This document shows positions 19,162 through 28,655 of a stretch of DNA of 64,000 nucleotides, one piece after another; the first letter of the stretch is position 1; the number at the start of each line of letters is the position of its first letter. Position numbers and translations under genes: made by a program. The notes beneath the pieces were generated by a model that did not search any database, was not told where the DNA came from, and saw only the letters and a list, made by a program, of their open reading frames with translations. Source of the DNA: Cyanobacteria bacterium SBLK. Its GTDB lineage: Bacteria > Cyanobacteriota > Cyanobacteriia > Cyanobacteriales > Spirulinaceae. The stretch spans positions 99,601 through 163,600 of the forward strand of contig JAGHZQ010000069.1 of assembly GCA_017746715.1 (NCBI GenBank), given 5' to 3'.

Positions 19162-19200
19162 GAAAATTCCTCGGAAAATTCCTCTTTTTGGAAAATTCCT
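19162..19200 (+). repeat. Three direct repeats GAAAATTCCT
   Basis: Exact 10-mers begin at 19,162, 19,174 and 19,191, ending 30 bp before the ATG of the next gene. The spacing (12 and 17 bp) is uneven. Position just upstream of a start suggests a regulator binding array or a leader RNA element. Confidence 0.6.
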
Positions 19201-19230
19201 AACCTGCTCAACACTATATTTGCAAAAACA

Positions 19231-19521
19231 ATGTTGGTATCAGACACAATTCAGCAAATTTCGCTTTACACGTTTTATCTTTCTCTCTTCGCGTGCGTGG
19301 GTTGGGGCATTTACCAAGGTTGGCAACTCCGCAACAAAGCACTTTGGGGAGCAATGATGCTCTACATACTCGCACAAATTGCCATTCATTCTAGCTCCTT
19401 AGCACTCAATATGTTAGGGGGAATCATGTTTGCTTTAACTTTGGGTTTAATTGTTGGATATTTTCCTCACGGACTTTTTTATCTGTGGGGTGGCGAAAGA
19501 ATTCGCCGCAATTTACGATAA
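19231..19521 (+). CDS. Small three-helix membrane protein, unknown
   Basis: 96 residues with three hydrophobic segments (about 10-27, 37-55 and 60-82) and a basic C-terminus (GGERIRRNLR). I do not recognise the family. Evidence that it is real: a strong rho-independent terminator follows it, a repeat array lies directly upstream, and there is no competing frame. The length is in the range of small thylakoid or plasma-membrane subunits, but no photosystem or NDH subunit signature is visible. Confidence 0.6.
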   Translation: MLVSDTIQQISLYTFYLSLFACVGWGIYQGWQLRNKALWGAMMLYILAQIAIHSSSLALNMLGGIMFALTLGLIVGYFPHGLFYLWGGERIRRNLR

Positions 19522-19572
19522 AAATTCTAGGAGATAGGGATTTCCTCAATTTTAAAATTGTTCGGCGGGTTT

Positions 19573-19614
19573 GTTCGCTCTTCCACCCTCTGGAAGACGA
19601 ACGATTTTTTTTTT
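19573..19614 (+). terminator. Rho-independent terminator
   Basis: Stem GTTCG(C)TCTTCCA pairing with TGGAAGACGAAC, a one-base bulge and a 5-nt loop, followed by GATTTTTTTTTT. It ends the transcript of the 96-residue membrane protein. It is among the clearest terminators in the window. Confidence 0.85.
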
Positions 19615-19732
19615 GCAGAAGTTTTGCACAAACTTAGGGAAAACCGATCCTGGGAGGAGTAGTTAGACGTTAACTCCGAACTTGAATTTCCCTCGAGTTT
19701 GTCGTCTATTCGCCATCCATTGGTAAAATTTT

Positions 19733-20470
19733 ATGACTTCTGTAACTTTATTCCCTCCAAAAACGTCGCAAACTTCTGCGGACTGGCTGGCTTATTTCGA
19801 GCACAATCGCCAGAATTTATTGACTTTACCTTGGAATACTCCTTATTTTCTGACTCCCGAGGAGAAAGCCGCGATCGCCCATTCCATCCAAAACTTCCAA
19901 CTCGGAGAACAGTCGGAAGGAACGAATTTAATGAAGGCAACGCGTCGGTATGTCGAGCGATCGGGGGATGTGGAATTTCTACAAGCCATGAAACTCTTTA
20001 TCGGTGAAGAGCAGCGTCACGCCCGAGATTTGGGAAATTTTATGCAGTGCGAGGGCATTCCTTTGCGACAAAAACATTGGTCCGATCGCCTGTTTCGTCG
20101 CTTTCGTCGCGGCGTTAATTTAGAAATTGCCCTGCGGGTTTTATTAACCGCAGAAATTATTGCCACCATTTATTATAAAGCCTTGCAAGAAGCGACCCAT
20201 TCATCTCTATTACAAAAACTTTGTCAGCAAATCCTCCAAGACGAACATCAACACTTGCGCTTTCAAATCGATCGTTTAGAACGGTTGCAGCAACAACGAA
20301 AACCTTGGTTAAAACAAGCCAGTAACTTTGGCAATTATCTTTTTCTCATGCTCACTATTTTGGTTGTTTGGCTCGATCACTATCGCGTTTTTCACCGCAG
20401 TGGCTATTGTTTAATGGATATTTATCGACATTGCCATCATACCAGTCGCTATCTCTGGGAAAATACCTAA
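19733..20470 (+). CDS. Ferritin-like di-iron family protein
   Basis: 245 residues, mainly helical. Two ExxH-type metal motifs are visible, EEQRHA near residue 92 and DEHQHLRF near residue 170, with further Glu in the intervening helices (TAEIIATIYY). This is the pattern of ferritin-like/rubrerythrin-fold carboxylate-bridged di-iron proteins. A hydrophobic stretch near residues 200-220 may attach it to a membrane. Substrate unknown: oxygen reduction, hydroxylation or metal storage are all possible. Confidence 0.7.
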   Translation: MTSVTLFPPKTSQTSADWLAYFEHNRQNLLTLPWNTPYFLTPEEKAAIAHSIQNFQLGEQSEGTNLMKATRRYVERSGDVEFLQAMKLFIGEEQRHARDLGNFMQCEGIPLRQKHWSDRLFRRFRRGVNLEIALRVLLTAEIIATIYYKALQEATHSSLLQKLCQQILQDEHQHLRFQIDRLERLQQQRKPWLKQASNFGNYLFLMLTILVVWLDHYRVFHRSGYCLMDIYRHCHHTSRYLWENT

Positions 20471-20491
20471 TTTTTGCCATTAGGAACTTTT

Positions 20492-20520
20492 GAGAGTGCT
20501 GTTGAATGAACAACACTCTC
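20492..20520 (+). terminator. Hairpin after the ferritin-like gene
   Basis: Arms GAGAGTGCTGTT and AACAACACTCTC with one mismatch and a 5-nt loop. It lacks a long T run. It lies 21 bp after the stop and 47 bp before the thioredoxin gene. Confidence 0.5.
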
Positions 20521-20567
20521 GATTTCGGGTAAACTGAATATGATTCCCGATAGCGAGGAGTGCGTCA

Positions 20568-21386
20568 ATGGAAACTGGGATTGAGGTTAACAGCAGTAAC
20601 TTTGAGGCAGAAGCGATCGAAAAATCTTACGATCGCCTCGTGCTTGTAGATTTTTTCGCCACTTGGTGCGGTCCTTGCCAAATTTTAAAGCCCATTTTGG
20701 AAGGTTTATCGCGAGAGTATAATTTTATTCTCGTTAAAATCGATATTGACAAAAATCCCGATTTAGCTTCTCGATTTGAAGTTGAGGGCGTTCCTGATGT
20801 GAGGTTTGTTCGTTCCGGACAAATGCAGCCTGGATTTGTGGGCGCTTTATCCGAACCGAAATTGCGAGAACTTTTGGCGCGATACAATCTCAAATCGGAT
20901 TTAGAATCGGGTATCGCAGAAGTCAAAGGCGCGATCGCGGCAGGGAATGCAAAAGCTGCCAAACAAGTCTTCGATCGCCTCTTTGCGAGTTTTCCCAACA
21001 ATCCTATCGTGATAATTGAAGCCGCGCGCTTTCTCATTCGTCTCAATAAATTGGATAAAGCTAAGGAGTTATTGGATTCCGTCGGCTTTGAAGATCGCGA
21101 TCGTTTCAATCAAGCACAATCGCTGAAAGCGCTACTTGGCTTTAAACAAGCCGCAGATAAACCCGATAACACGCAACTGGGACGCAAGTATGCTTATGCT
21201 TGTCGATTGGCATTAGAGGAAAATTATGAGGATGCTTTAAAATTCTTGTTAGAAATTGTGGAAGCCGATCGCAAATATAATGATGATGGGGCCAGAAAAG
21301 CCATGACTTCTATTTTTGCGATTTTAGGCACCCAGCATCCCCTCACGAAAAAATATCAGCCAGAATTGATGATGACTTTGTATTAG
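20568..21386 (+). CDS. Thioredoxin-TPR protein (CnoX/YbbN-like)
   Basis: 272 residues. N-terminal thioredoxin fold with the active site WCGPC near residue 35 and the cis-proline in EGVPDVRF near residue 75, followed by TPR-like helices (about 120-270). The architecture matches CnoX/YbbN, a chaperone-linked redox protein that protects substrates from oxidation and hands them to GroEL or DnaK. Start supported by GAGGAG 7 nt before the ATG. Single-gene transcript between two hairpins. Confidence 0.85.
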   Translation: METGIEVNSSNFEAEAIEKSYDRLVLVDFFATWCGPCQILKPILEGLSREYNFILVKIDIDKNPDLASRFEVEGVPDVRFVRSGQMQPGFVGALSEPKLRELLARYNLKSDLESGIAEVKGAIAAGNAKAAKQVFDRLFASFPNNPIVIIEAARFLIRLNKLDKAKELLDSVGFEDRDRFNQAQSLKALLGFKQAADKPDNTQLGRKYAYACRLALEENYEDALKFLLEIVEADRKYNDDGARKAMTSIFAILGTQHPLTKKYQPELMMTLY

Positions 21387-21741
21387 GGAGTCAGAAACAA
21401 ACATTAAAGCGGATGTTCGAGCCTCAATCGCAATCTTGTTTGTATTAAATTTTCTCCTCTCAGTAAATTTTCAGAGAATCCCTCTATACTCGATTTAGTT
21501 GGAAATTTTATCCATTCTCTTTACGAATTCAAAATATTGTTTTGCATGAGATGATTCTACATAACATGGTTTTGAGTTTTATCTTGTACTGAACGGGTAA
21601 AATTACAACCGATTAATCTATTCATTTTTTAACTTTCTAGGGAGTTTATCCGATCGTAAACTCCTATTTTATCCTGCGCGAGTATGTGCTAGCCCCATTA
21701 TTCCTCAAAAAACATCCTAGAAAACTCGTTCTGAAAAGCCA
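21387..21741. other. 355-bp intergenic stretch upstream of the cellulose synthase
   Basis: No gene is visible. It holds the hairpin at 21,641-21,664 and otherwise AT-rich DNA that should include the cellulose synthase promoter. Confidence 0.4.
21641..21664 (+). terminator. Hairpin upstream of the cellulose synthase gene
   Basis: Perfect 8-bp stem GGAGTTTA/TAAACTCC with loop TCCGATCG, then TATTTTAT. It lies about 255 bp after the thioredoxin gene and 77 bp before the next start. It may terminate read-through or attenuate the downstream gene. Confidence 0.5.
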
Positions 21742-23988
21742 ATGATCTCCCCTTCCAATACTAAAGCTAGAAGAAAAATCCAGAACCCAAAACAGGTTCG
21801 AGAGAGAAAAAAAAGCAACCTAACTACACCAATTTTCTTAGGTTGTATTGCCTTCGTTCTCTGTATTGTAGCAGCATGGGCGGTCGATGTTGCACCCGTC
21901 ACTCAATTCTTTACTAAACTTCATCAACTAGAAAACGAGCTTCCTTGGGTATTGCAAGCACTTCTGAATCCCGATCGCAATGGAATGCTAATTGTGATGG
22001 GATTGTTTGCCGGATTTTTCGCGATCGTGAAAATCTTTCCCCAACCCAATCGTTTTCTTTCTATCGCGATCGTCCCGATTTTGCTGGCTTTTGCCCTGCG
22101 TTATTTGTTTTGGCGCTTTTTCTCAACTCTCAATCTGGAAAATCCCGTTATTGGAACGTTGAGTCTGGGTCTATTCTTGTTGGAAATTGTTATTTTTCTC
22201 GACTATGGATTGCAAACATTTCTGGTTTTGAATAAGCGCGATCGCAAGCAAGAAGCAGATATTTTTGAAAGAGATATAAAAAGCGGTACTTATCAACCAA
22301 CGGTAGATATTTTTATTCCCACTTATAGCGAACCCGCAAACGTTCTCAAACGCACGATTATCGGCTGTCAGGCGATCGATTACCCTCACAAGGACATCTA
22401 CCTTCTCGATGATGGCAAGCGGGAAAATATTCGCAAACTTGCCGACGAGTTGGGATGCCATTACGTGACGCGATCGGACAATCGCTACGCCAAAGCAGGC
22501 AATCTCAATCATGGTTTAACCCAATCTCGAGGAGAATTAATTGCCGTTTTCGATGCCGATTTTGTCCCCACGCAAAACTTTTTATCTCGGACTTTGGGTT
22601 TCTTTCAACGCCCTAATCTCGGACTCCTACAAACCCATCAATACTTTTATAACCGCGATTTAATTCCCGTTAATTTAGGAATCGAACGAGAAATAAGTTC
22701 TGAAATTGAGTTCTTTTCTCGCCACTATCAAAAACTTCGCGATGGCACGGATACTTCTCTTTGTTATGGCAGTGCTTTTGTCATTCGTCGAAATATTTTA
22801 GAAGAAAGTGGTGGCTTTGTAACGAGTTCCCTATCGGAAGATTATTTCACCGGAATTCGTCTCAATTCTCTCGGCTATCAAACGATTTATCTCGATGAAG
22901 AACTCAGTGCGGGTTTGGCTGCGGAGAATTTAGCCGGATATATTACCCAACGTCAGCGCTGGTGTCGGGGAACGTTACAAGCACTATTTATTCCCGAAAA
23001 TCCTTTGACTATTCCTAATTTAACGTTGCGTCAAAGGATCGTTCACGCTTCGGGTATTTTTCAATGGTTTTTACCTATATCGAGAGTTATTTTTCTCATT
23101 TTACCCGTTGCTTTCTTCTTTACCGATACCATTCCAGTCAAAACAACTTTAGCCGAATGGTTGAATTTCTTTTTACCTTTTTACTGTTCTCATCTTCTCA
23201 GTTTTGCATGGTTAAATCAGCGATCGCGAGAAGCGTTAATTTCGGATGTCTATGCGGTCATTCAATGCGTTCCTCTCTCGATAACAGCGATTCAAACCAT
23301 GCTCGATCCTTTTTCTAAAGGATTTCAAGTCACGCCCAAAGGGGTTGCGAAAGATCGCTTTATCTTTAATTGGAGTTTAGCCATTCCTTTGATTCCGATT
23401 TTTCTGATTAATCTTGCTGGGATCGGTCATCTTTTATACGTTCTTTTTGCTGACTTTGCCGATATCCTCAATTATTCTCCTGAAGAACAAACTATTTTGG
23501 CTTTAAGTCTATTTTGGGGAACTTACAATCTCTTAATTTTGAGTACAGCCTTGTTGAGTCTGCTCGAATCTCCCCAAACCGATTCTTACCCTTGGTTTGA
23601 ATTGCGTCGCTTAATTCGTTTAAAAATCGGCGATCGCACGATTTCTGGATTCACGAAAACTCTCTCGGAAATCGGTGCGGAAATTGAATTAAAAGAACCT
23701 ATCTCGGTTAAGGACAATATCCCCGTTACGGTTGAAATTGTGGGCGAACCTCTGGAATTGCTCGGGCTGCTGACTCGCGATTGCGATGCTTTGCAAGTGA
23801 CCTTTGATAAGATGACATTAGAGCAGAATCGCGCTTTAATTCAACTGCTTTTCTGTCGTCCGGGTCAGTGGAAGCGAATCCAATGTGCGGGAGAGCTTCG
23901 CGTTTTATGGCTGTTGCTCAAAAGTTTAGTTCGACCTAAGTTTTTGACGGGCGATCGCAAAGTTAGCCCCATGCCCGTCAATTTTTAA
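21742..23988 (+). CDS. Cellulose synthase catalytic subunit (BcsA/Tll0007-like) with PilZ
   Basis: 748 residues. Order: N-terminal membrane helices (about 30-165), GT2 catalytic core, C-terminal helices (about 430-610), PilZ domain (about 615-740). All processive-synthase motifs are present: DDG near 223, DAD near 271, SED near 365 and QRQRW at about 403-407. The PilZ domain keeps the RRLIR arginines, and LSEIGAEI sits where (D/N)xSxxG is expected, so the first position is changed. This suggests c-di-GMP control with altered affinity. No bcsB, bcsC or endoglucanase gene is adjacent, as in cyanobacterial XcsA/Tll0007-type systems. Confidence 0.92.
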   Translation: MISPSNTKARRKIQNPKQVRERKKSNLTTPIFLGCIAFVLCIVAAWAVDVAPVTQFFTKLHQLENELPWVLQALLNPDRNGMLIVMGLFAGFFAIVKIFPQPNRFLSIAIVPILLAFALRYLFWRFFSTLNLENPVIGTLSLGLFLLEIVIFLDYGLQTFLVLNKRDRKQEADIFERDIKSGTYQPTVDIFIPTYSEPANVLKRTIIGCQAIDYPHKDIYLLDDGKRENIRKLADELGCHYVTRSDNRYAKAGNLNHGLTQSRGELIAVFDADFVPTQNFLSRTLGFFQRPNLGLLQTHQYFYNRDLIPVNLGIEREISSEIEFFSRHYQKLRDGTDTSLCYGSAFVIRRNILEESGGFVTSSLSEDYFTGIRLNSLGYQTIYLDEELSAGLAAENLAGYITQRQRWCRGTLQALFIPENPLTIPNLTLRQRIVHASGIFQWFLPISRVIFLILPVAFFFTDTIPVKTTLAEWLNFFLPFYCSHLLSFAWLNQRSREALISDVYAVIQCVPLSITAIQTMLDPFSKGFQVTPKGVAKDRFIFNWSLAIPLIPIFLINLAGIGHLLYVLFADFADILNYSPEEQTILALSLFWGTYNLLILSTALLSLLESPQTDSYPWFELRRLIRLKIGDRTISGFTKTLSEIGAEIELKEPISVKDNIPVTVEIVGEPLELLGLLTRDCDALQVTFDKMTLEQNRALIQLLFCRPGQWKRIQCAGELRVLWLLLKSLVRPKFLTGDRKVSPMPVNF

Positions 23989-24133
23989 GGAATTGCGATC
24001 GCGTTTCCAATCCGTTTGGTTGAGAAGCTGCGCGATCGCTCCTCTTCCTCTACTTCTCTTTGCACATAGACCCAAGATCTTGATAGTGATACTATATTTA
24101 AACAGATAAAAATAGCTCCTTGTTTTTTACGTG

Positions 24134-24925
24134 TTAATCCTTCACAACTATAGTTTGTTTTTTTCTTTCCATAATTCGTTTTTTAATGGTGATTTCTTGT
24201 TGAGATCGCTTATGTGCGATCGTCCATGATAGAGTTGTTGAGATCGCAATTAAACTAAAAAACATCGCGATAAAGATTTCACAGATAACAGCACTGCGCG
24301 ATATCATAGAAGTGGGATGAATATCGCCATAGCCCACAGTTGAGAACGTAACAATTGAAAAATAGATCGATAAAAAACCGTCTTGCAAACCTACGAAATT
24401 ATCGGGATTTTGTCGCAAGAGATCGGTATAAAGACTGGCAAAACCAAAAATAATTGTTAAAAATCCCAGTCCCAACAAAAAGAGAACACAAGACAGTTTA
24501 TTTAAGGAAGGAATAAATTGATATTCATTAAAAACATGATTTCCCTGTTTTAATCGCTTAACCTCATCTTCTCCCGCTCCTTGAAATATCTCAAACACTA
24601 AAAATACAATCAAACCCAAACCACAAAAAATGGTAAAAATTGAAACACCCAAACCCGCGATCGATAAGCGATCGATTAAAACTGATTCAAAAATATTAAA
24701 AGCGGAATAAATAAGACAAGAAAGCGCAAGAATAGTGATGATTTTTCGTGCGATTACAATCTCCGAATAATAAGGATAAGTTGACGTTTCGAGAACTTCG
24801 ATCGCTTCGGAATCCGAATCGAGAATAATATTAAATTTATCGACCAAAACGCGAGCGATCGCTTGAGTTAATTCATCGCGTTCGAGGTATTGCGAGGGAG
24901 ATGTTCCATTGGGACTGTCTGGCAT
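24134..24925 (-). CDS. Potassium channel-like membrane protein
   Basis: About 263 residues. Hydrophobic helices near 55-75, 82-107, 140-165 and 210-230, with the selectivity filter TVGYGD in the loop before the last helix. This is the two-pore-helix K+ channel signature (Ion_trans_2). The soluble N-terminus (about 50 residues) is polar, and the C-terminus ends in a basic stretch (KKRIMERKK). No RCK/TrkA domain is present. ATG giving MPDSPNG preferred over a GTG eight codons upstream that lies beyond a HIP1 site. Confidence 0.85.
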   Translation of the reverse strand: MPDSPNGTSPSQYLERDELTQAIARVLVDKFNIILDSDSEAIEVLETSTYPYYSEIVIARKIITILALSCLIYSAFNIFESVLIDRLSIAGLGVSIFTIFCGLGLIVFLVFEIFQGAGEDEVKRLKQGNHVFNEYQFIPSLNKLSCVLFLLGLGFLTIIFGFASLYTDLLRQNPDNFVGLQDGFLSIYFSIVTFSTVGYGDIHPTSMISRSAVICEIFIAMFFSLIAISTTLSWTIAHKRSQQEITIKKRIMERKKQTIVVKD

Positions 24926-25004
24926 GGGTTTAGGAGTGCGCGATCGCACCCCGATATTAAGGCATATTACCCCAATTTAACCGCAAAATTTCCGCTTCCC
25001 AGTC

Positions 25005-27809
25005 TTAGGAACGGCGATTCGATCGCAAAATTTTCCGACGAGAGAGAAAGAGTAAGGCGATCGTCCCCAATCCCAAGATAATACCCGGTTCGGGAACGGA
25101 AGTGGCAAGGGGATTATTGGGGGTTTGCAATCGTTCTTTTCCGTCTTCTACATGACGTTTAAAGCGATCTGCGCTTGCTTCTGCTTCTTGCAAGGCTTTA
25201 CGCTGTTCGTCATTCACCAGAACGATCGCGGAAGAATAGGGCGTAACGATTTTATACTGTTTGGCGATCGCGTGGATGCGATCGAGTTGGGCGAGGCGAT
25301 CGCCACTTTGTTCTCGACTCAACCCCTGCACTAACATCCTTGCAGCCAGAGGTGCAAAACTGTTACTATCTTCGGCTGGATTGGTCGTTTCTGCCATTGT
25401 CCAAACATAACCATCTACCACATTAACAACTTGCGAAGCAGTCTGGTTTTGCAGCATTGTTGTTGTTGCGATGCGTTGTAACACTTCTGGAACTCGCGTG
25501 GCAATTCCTCCACCACTATCTTGAATGGTTGCTAGGGTTTTGTCCTCGTAAGCGGGAGGAAATTTACCGCCTAAGTGCACTATCCACAACGGTGCGAAAA
25601 TATTGGGAAAATCGCCTTTATCTTTACTTAACTCATAACTACCTTCATCAGTCAGCAGGAGAATGGCATCGTAAGAGCGATCGCTTTTAAATGTTGCAAA
25701 CTGTCGCAGTATTTCTTTCAAGGATAGCGTTCCGTAAAAGACTTGCTTTTTGAGATTGAATTGATTCAAAAGATCGTATTCTTGCGGCTGTTTTCCTGTC
25801 GATGCTGTCAAATATAAATCGATCTCATTGTTTTCGATTTTTCCATCAGAAAATCCTTGTTTTTGTAACCCTTGTAGGGCCTGTTTTAATTCCTCCCGAT
25901 GGGCTTTCATGCTGCGAGAAGTATCGATAACGATCGCAAAATTTTGATTTTTTGGTAAGATATAATCACGATCGCTGAGGGGTTCTGCGGTTATTTGATA
26001 GCCGTCAAAAGTAGCTTGATGGACTGTTGGATCTGAAGGAGAGGCGAGTAAAAATTTCTCTAACCACTTATTCTCGAATTTCCCTATCAAGACTCCATTA
26101 CGAAAGCGTTGAGTTCGATTCGTCCAAAATATATTTCGTTTTTCTCCGAGTTGTGGTAGAGGAATTTGGTTCTCTTGACGCATGACTTGATACGTCAGCC
26201 ACAAGTGCATTTTTGTCGGGCGATGGGGGTTATTTTCCCCACTTCTAATTTTAGGCGGAATAGGAAAGGCTCGCAAGCGATAGTGATGGGGTCCGACTTG
26301 TTCGAGTAATGCTGGATCGACGGGACGAACGCGGCGAACTTGAGAATTATAGACTTTTTGGGCGGCACCGCGCGGAGAAATTTTGAAGGGGAAGCGAGTG
26401 GCTAAATTATCGGTATCTCCTAACCAAATTCCTGTAATAACAGCACTTTCAGGTAAAGAAAAGGAATAAAAAATTTCTTCAACTTCAAATGTTTGATTTT
26501 GATAAACTTCGTGAATTTCTACATCTGCCCAGTCTCCATATTGAATGGAATTAACTTCTTGTTTTTCTAACAAAACTTTCTTTTGATTGATATTGAGAAC
26601 GCCAGCTTTGGCATCGTCGAGAGTTGTCGTAGATTGTAAGGCTTTTTGCACGGCTTTACGCTCTCTTTTTTGCAAAGGTGTATCGAAAAATTGGGCGTAG
26701 AGTTCTTGTGCTTTTTTGCGATCGCCCCATTCTCCTTGATAGAGAAAGGGCGAGATGAGAAAATTATGAAAATTCTGAATATCCCAAGCAAGAGATTCGG
26801 AAATGTCGAATTGATAGCGATAAATATCGGCGATAACATTGCTTTTTTTCCAAGGACTTAAATAGCGATAAGGAAATAAATAGGCATTGACCAATCCCTT
26901 ACGAATTTTTTCCGATTGTCTGACCAGAACTTGACGTTGAGAATTGGTAGAAACCGGATTTTCTAATAATTTAAAAGCTGCAATTTGTGGCTGTTGGGAA
27001 AAAGTCAGAAAAATCAATGCCCATGCAGTAAAAGTTCCGAGAATGATTGAGAATGTCAGAATTCTGCCTCGATGGGCGATCGCCGTTCTTAAAATACGCT
27101 GTCCCGAATGGATGTATAAGGCAGTAAAGGCGGAAGGCATCGCAATAAAAAGCGTTACCGAAAGGACAAATAAAAACCCAAAGGTAGGAATCGTCCACAA
27201 ACTGCTAAAAAAGTGATGGGTGAGGGAATACCATACATCGCGAACCCAGTAAAAACGCAGAAATTCTTCGACGATCTCGGCGGCGACGGGAAGAGCATAA
27301 AATAAGAGTAAAATACCAACATATAGCCCGATAAAGAGCATTAAACCGTGAAAGGGAATTTGTACCCATGACAAGTTTTCAAGGAATTTTAAGCGTCGAT
27401 TTCCATTGCTTAATTGTCCCAAATAGCCAAATAATAATTCTCCTGCAAAGGCGATCGTACAAGCGATCGCAGTTCCGAGGAGAAGGGTACTAGCAGGAGT
27501 CAGTTCCCGCAAAATAAACAAGCGAACGAGACAAAGGAGGATGAGGGGAGCTTCTATGCCGTAAAATAAGCGCATGAGTTCGGGTGAACGCTTGCGGAAG
27601 CGCATCCAACCGATCGCGGTACAAATAAGGGGAATGAGAAGCAGTCCCACAAAAGTGACAAGAAATTCTCGTTCGATTTCCCCTGCAAGGACGGCTTTTG
27701 TGAGAGGAACGCCTATTTCGGGTAAAAGTCCTGCATAGACGAGGATGAGGAAAACCAAATTCCATAACCAAAAGATTCCGTGGTAAATTCCGTGCAGAAT
27801 ATTTTTCAT
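25005..27809 (-). CDS. TIGR02921-type PEP-CTERM integral membrane protein with VIT and VWA domains
   Basis: About 934 residues. The first 270 residues hold seven or more membrane helices. A VIT-like beta domain follows (about 400-560: VEIHEVYQNQTFEVEEIFYSF). A von Willebrand A domain starts near residue 620 with the MIDAS motif DTSRS, and near residue 905 comes VPEPG followed by a hydrophobic helix and arginines (PEP-CTERM sorting signal). This layout matches the TIGR02921 family, described only in PEP-CTERM-bearing genomes. The role is unknown. Start at ATG, two codons after a TTG. Confidence 0.88.
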   Translation of the reverse strand: MKNILHGIYHGIFWLWNLVFLILVYAGLLPEIGVPLTKAVLAGEIEREFLVTFVGLLLIPLICTAIGWMRFRKRSPELMRLFYGIEAPLILLCLVRLFILRELTPASTLLLGTAIACTIAFAGELLFGYLGQLSNGNRRLKFLENLSWVQIPFHGLMLFIGLYVGILLLFYALPVAAEIVEEFLRFYWVRDVWYSLTHHFFSSLWTIPTFGFLFVLSVTLFIAMPSAFTALYIHSGQRILRTAIAHRGRILTFSIILGTFTAWALIFLTFSQQPQIAAFKLLENPVSTNSQRQVLVRQSEKIRKGLVNAYLFPYRYLSPWKKSNVIADIYRYQFDISESLAWDIQNFHNFLISPFLYQGEWGDRKKAQELYAQFFDTPLQKRERKAVQKALQSTTTLDDAKAGVLNINQKKVLLEKQEVNSIQYGDWADVEIHEVYQNQTFEVEEIFYSFSLPESAVITGIWLGDTDNLATRFPFKISPRGAAQKVYNSQVRRVRPVDPALLEQVGPHHYRLRAFPIPPKIRSGENNPHRPTKMHLWLTYQVMRQENQIPLPQLGEKRNIFWTNRTQRFRNGVLIGKFENKWLEKFLLASPSDPTVHQATFDGYQITAEPLSDRDYILPKNQNFAIVIDTSRSMKAHREELKQALQGLQKQGFSDGKIENNEIDLYLTASTGKQPQEYDLLNQFNLKKQVFYGTLSLKEILRQFATFKSDRSYDAILLLTDEGSYELSKDKGDFPNIFAPLWIVHLGGKFPPAYEDKTLATIQDSGGGIATRVPEVLQRIATTTMLQNQTASQVVNVVDGYVWTMAETTNPAEDSNSFAPLAARMLVQGLSREQSGDRLAQLDRIHAIAKQYKIVTPYSSAIVLVNDEQRKALQEAEASADRFKRHVEDGKERLQTPNNPLATSVPEPGIILGLGTIALLFLSRRKILRSNRRS

Positions 27810-27914
27810 TGCCAATTTGAGAGAGGTGCTGTTATATCTCTCTCGGGGCGATCGCGGGGATTTTGGGGAATTTGGAGCAGATCGTTTACAAAACTTTACA
27901 TCAATCCCTCGCGA

Positions 27915-28526
27915 TTATCGTTTGCGAACTGTTACTAATTGTTCTGAGGTGAAGATTGCAGCAGGAGAGATAACCGTTTCATTGTGAGGGATGGAATCGC
28001 CAAAACGCTCGCGCACCTTTTCTTGTACGATGGGATCGCTGAGATCGAATTCGCCTAGGGTTTGCAGTTTGCCAATCTCGATATCCAACGCACGCTTGTA
28101 GATTTTCCAGACTAACTCGGAACAATAGATGCGATCGTCCGACCATTCAAAGTAAAGATCGTAATGTTTATTTTCAAAGGTTTTACCAATAGCAAGCATT
28201 TTTTCGAGTGCTTCTGGGGTCAATTTTTCTCGAGCGTTAACTAGGCGTTTGATCGCATAATGCCCTCTTTCTCCGCGATCGATCCACTCATTCAAAGGCG
28301 TTAATTTTACCGGCTCCACTGCTTCATACACAAAGGCACGATCTCCCTTAATATAAATAATGCCCATATGACTGTATTTTGAATTCGTAGCCCGTTGAAT
28401 GGCAAGACTCTGAGACGATCGCGAGGTCTGAAAAATAATGTCGCCATTTTGCGCTTCATACTCCTCAGAACAACCGTAATTAAAGAATCCCAGCACAACA
28501 ACAAGGATAGGTAGAATTTTTAGCAT
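27915..28526 (-). CDS. YiiX-like NlpC/P60 cysteine hydrolase lipoprotein
   Basis: 203 residues. Signal peptide with lipobox FNYGC near residue 19. Catalytic-type features of permuted papain-like YiiX/YebB proteins: GDIIFQTS, SKYSHMGIIY with the His, and YCSELVWK with the Cys. Likely an envelope-anchored hydrolase; whether it cuts peptidoglycan peptides or lipids is not visible. It lies 105 bp upstream of the TIGR02921 gene on the same strand, with a distinct promoter possible. Confidence 0.8.
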   Translation of the reverse strand: MLKILPILVVVLGFFNYGCSEEYEAQNGDIIFQTSRSSQSLAIQRATNSKYSHMGIIYIKGDRAFVYEAVEPVKLTPLNEWIDRGERGHYAIKRLVNAREKLTPEALEKMLAIGKTFENKHYDLYFEWSDDRIYCSELVWKIYKRALDIEIGKLQTLGEFDLSDPIVQEKVRERFGDSIPHNETVISPAAIFTSEQLVTVRKR

Positions 28527-28655
28527 TGTAGCCCGGTTTGAGAGAGAGAACTCAATAGGTTAACAATGCGATCGTGGAGGTTTTGGGAAAGTTAGTCCAT
28601 TTTTTTTACAAAAATTTACTTTATTATGGCACGCAGCAATCATGGCGATCGGCTA

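Noticed and set aside
19231..19521. NdhL or a photosystem subunit
   Set aside because: Three hydrophobic segments fit many small membrane proteins, and no signature of those subunits is visible.
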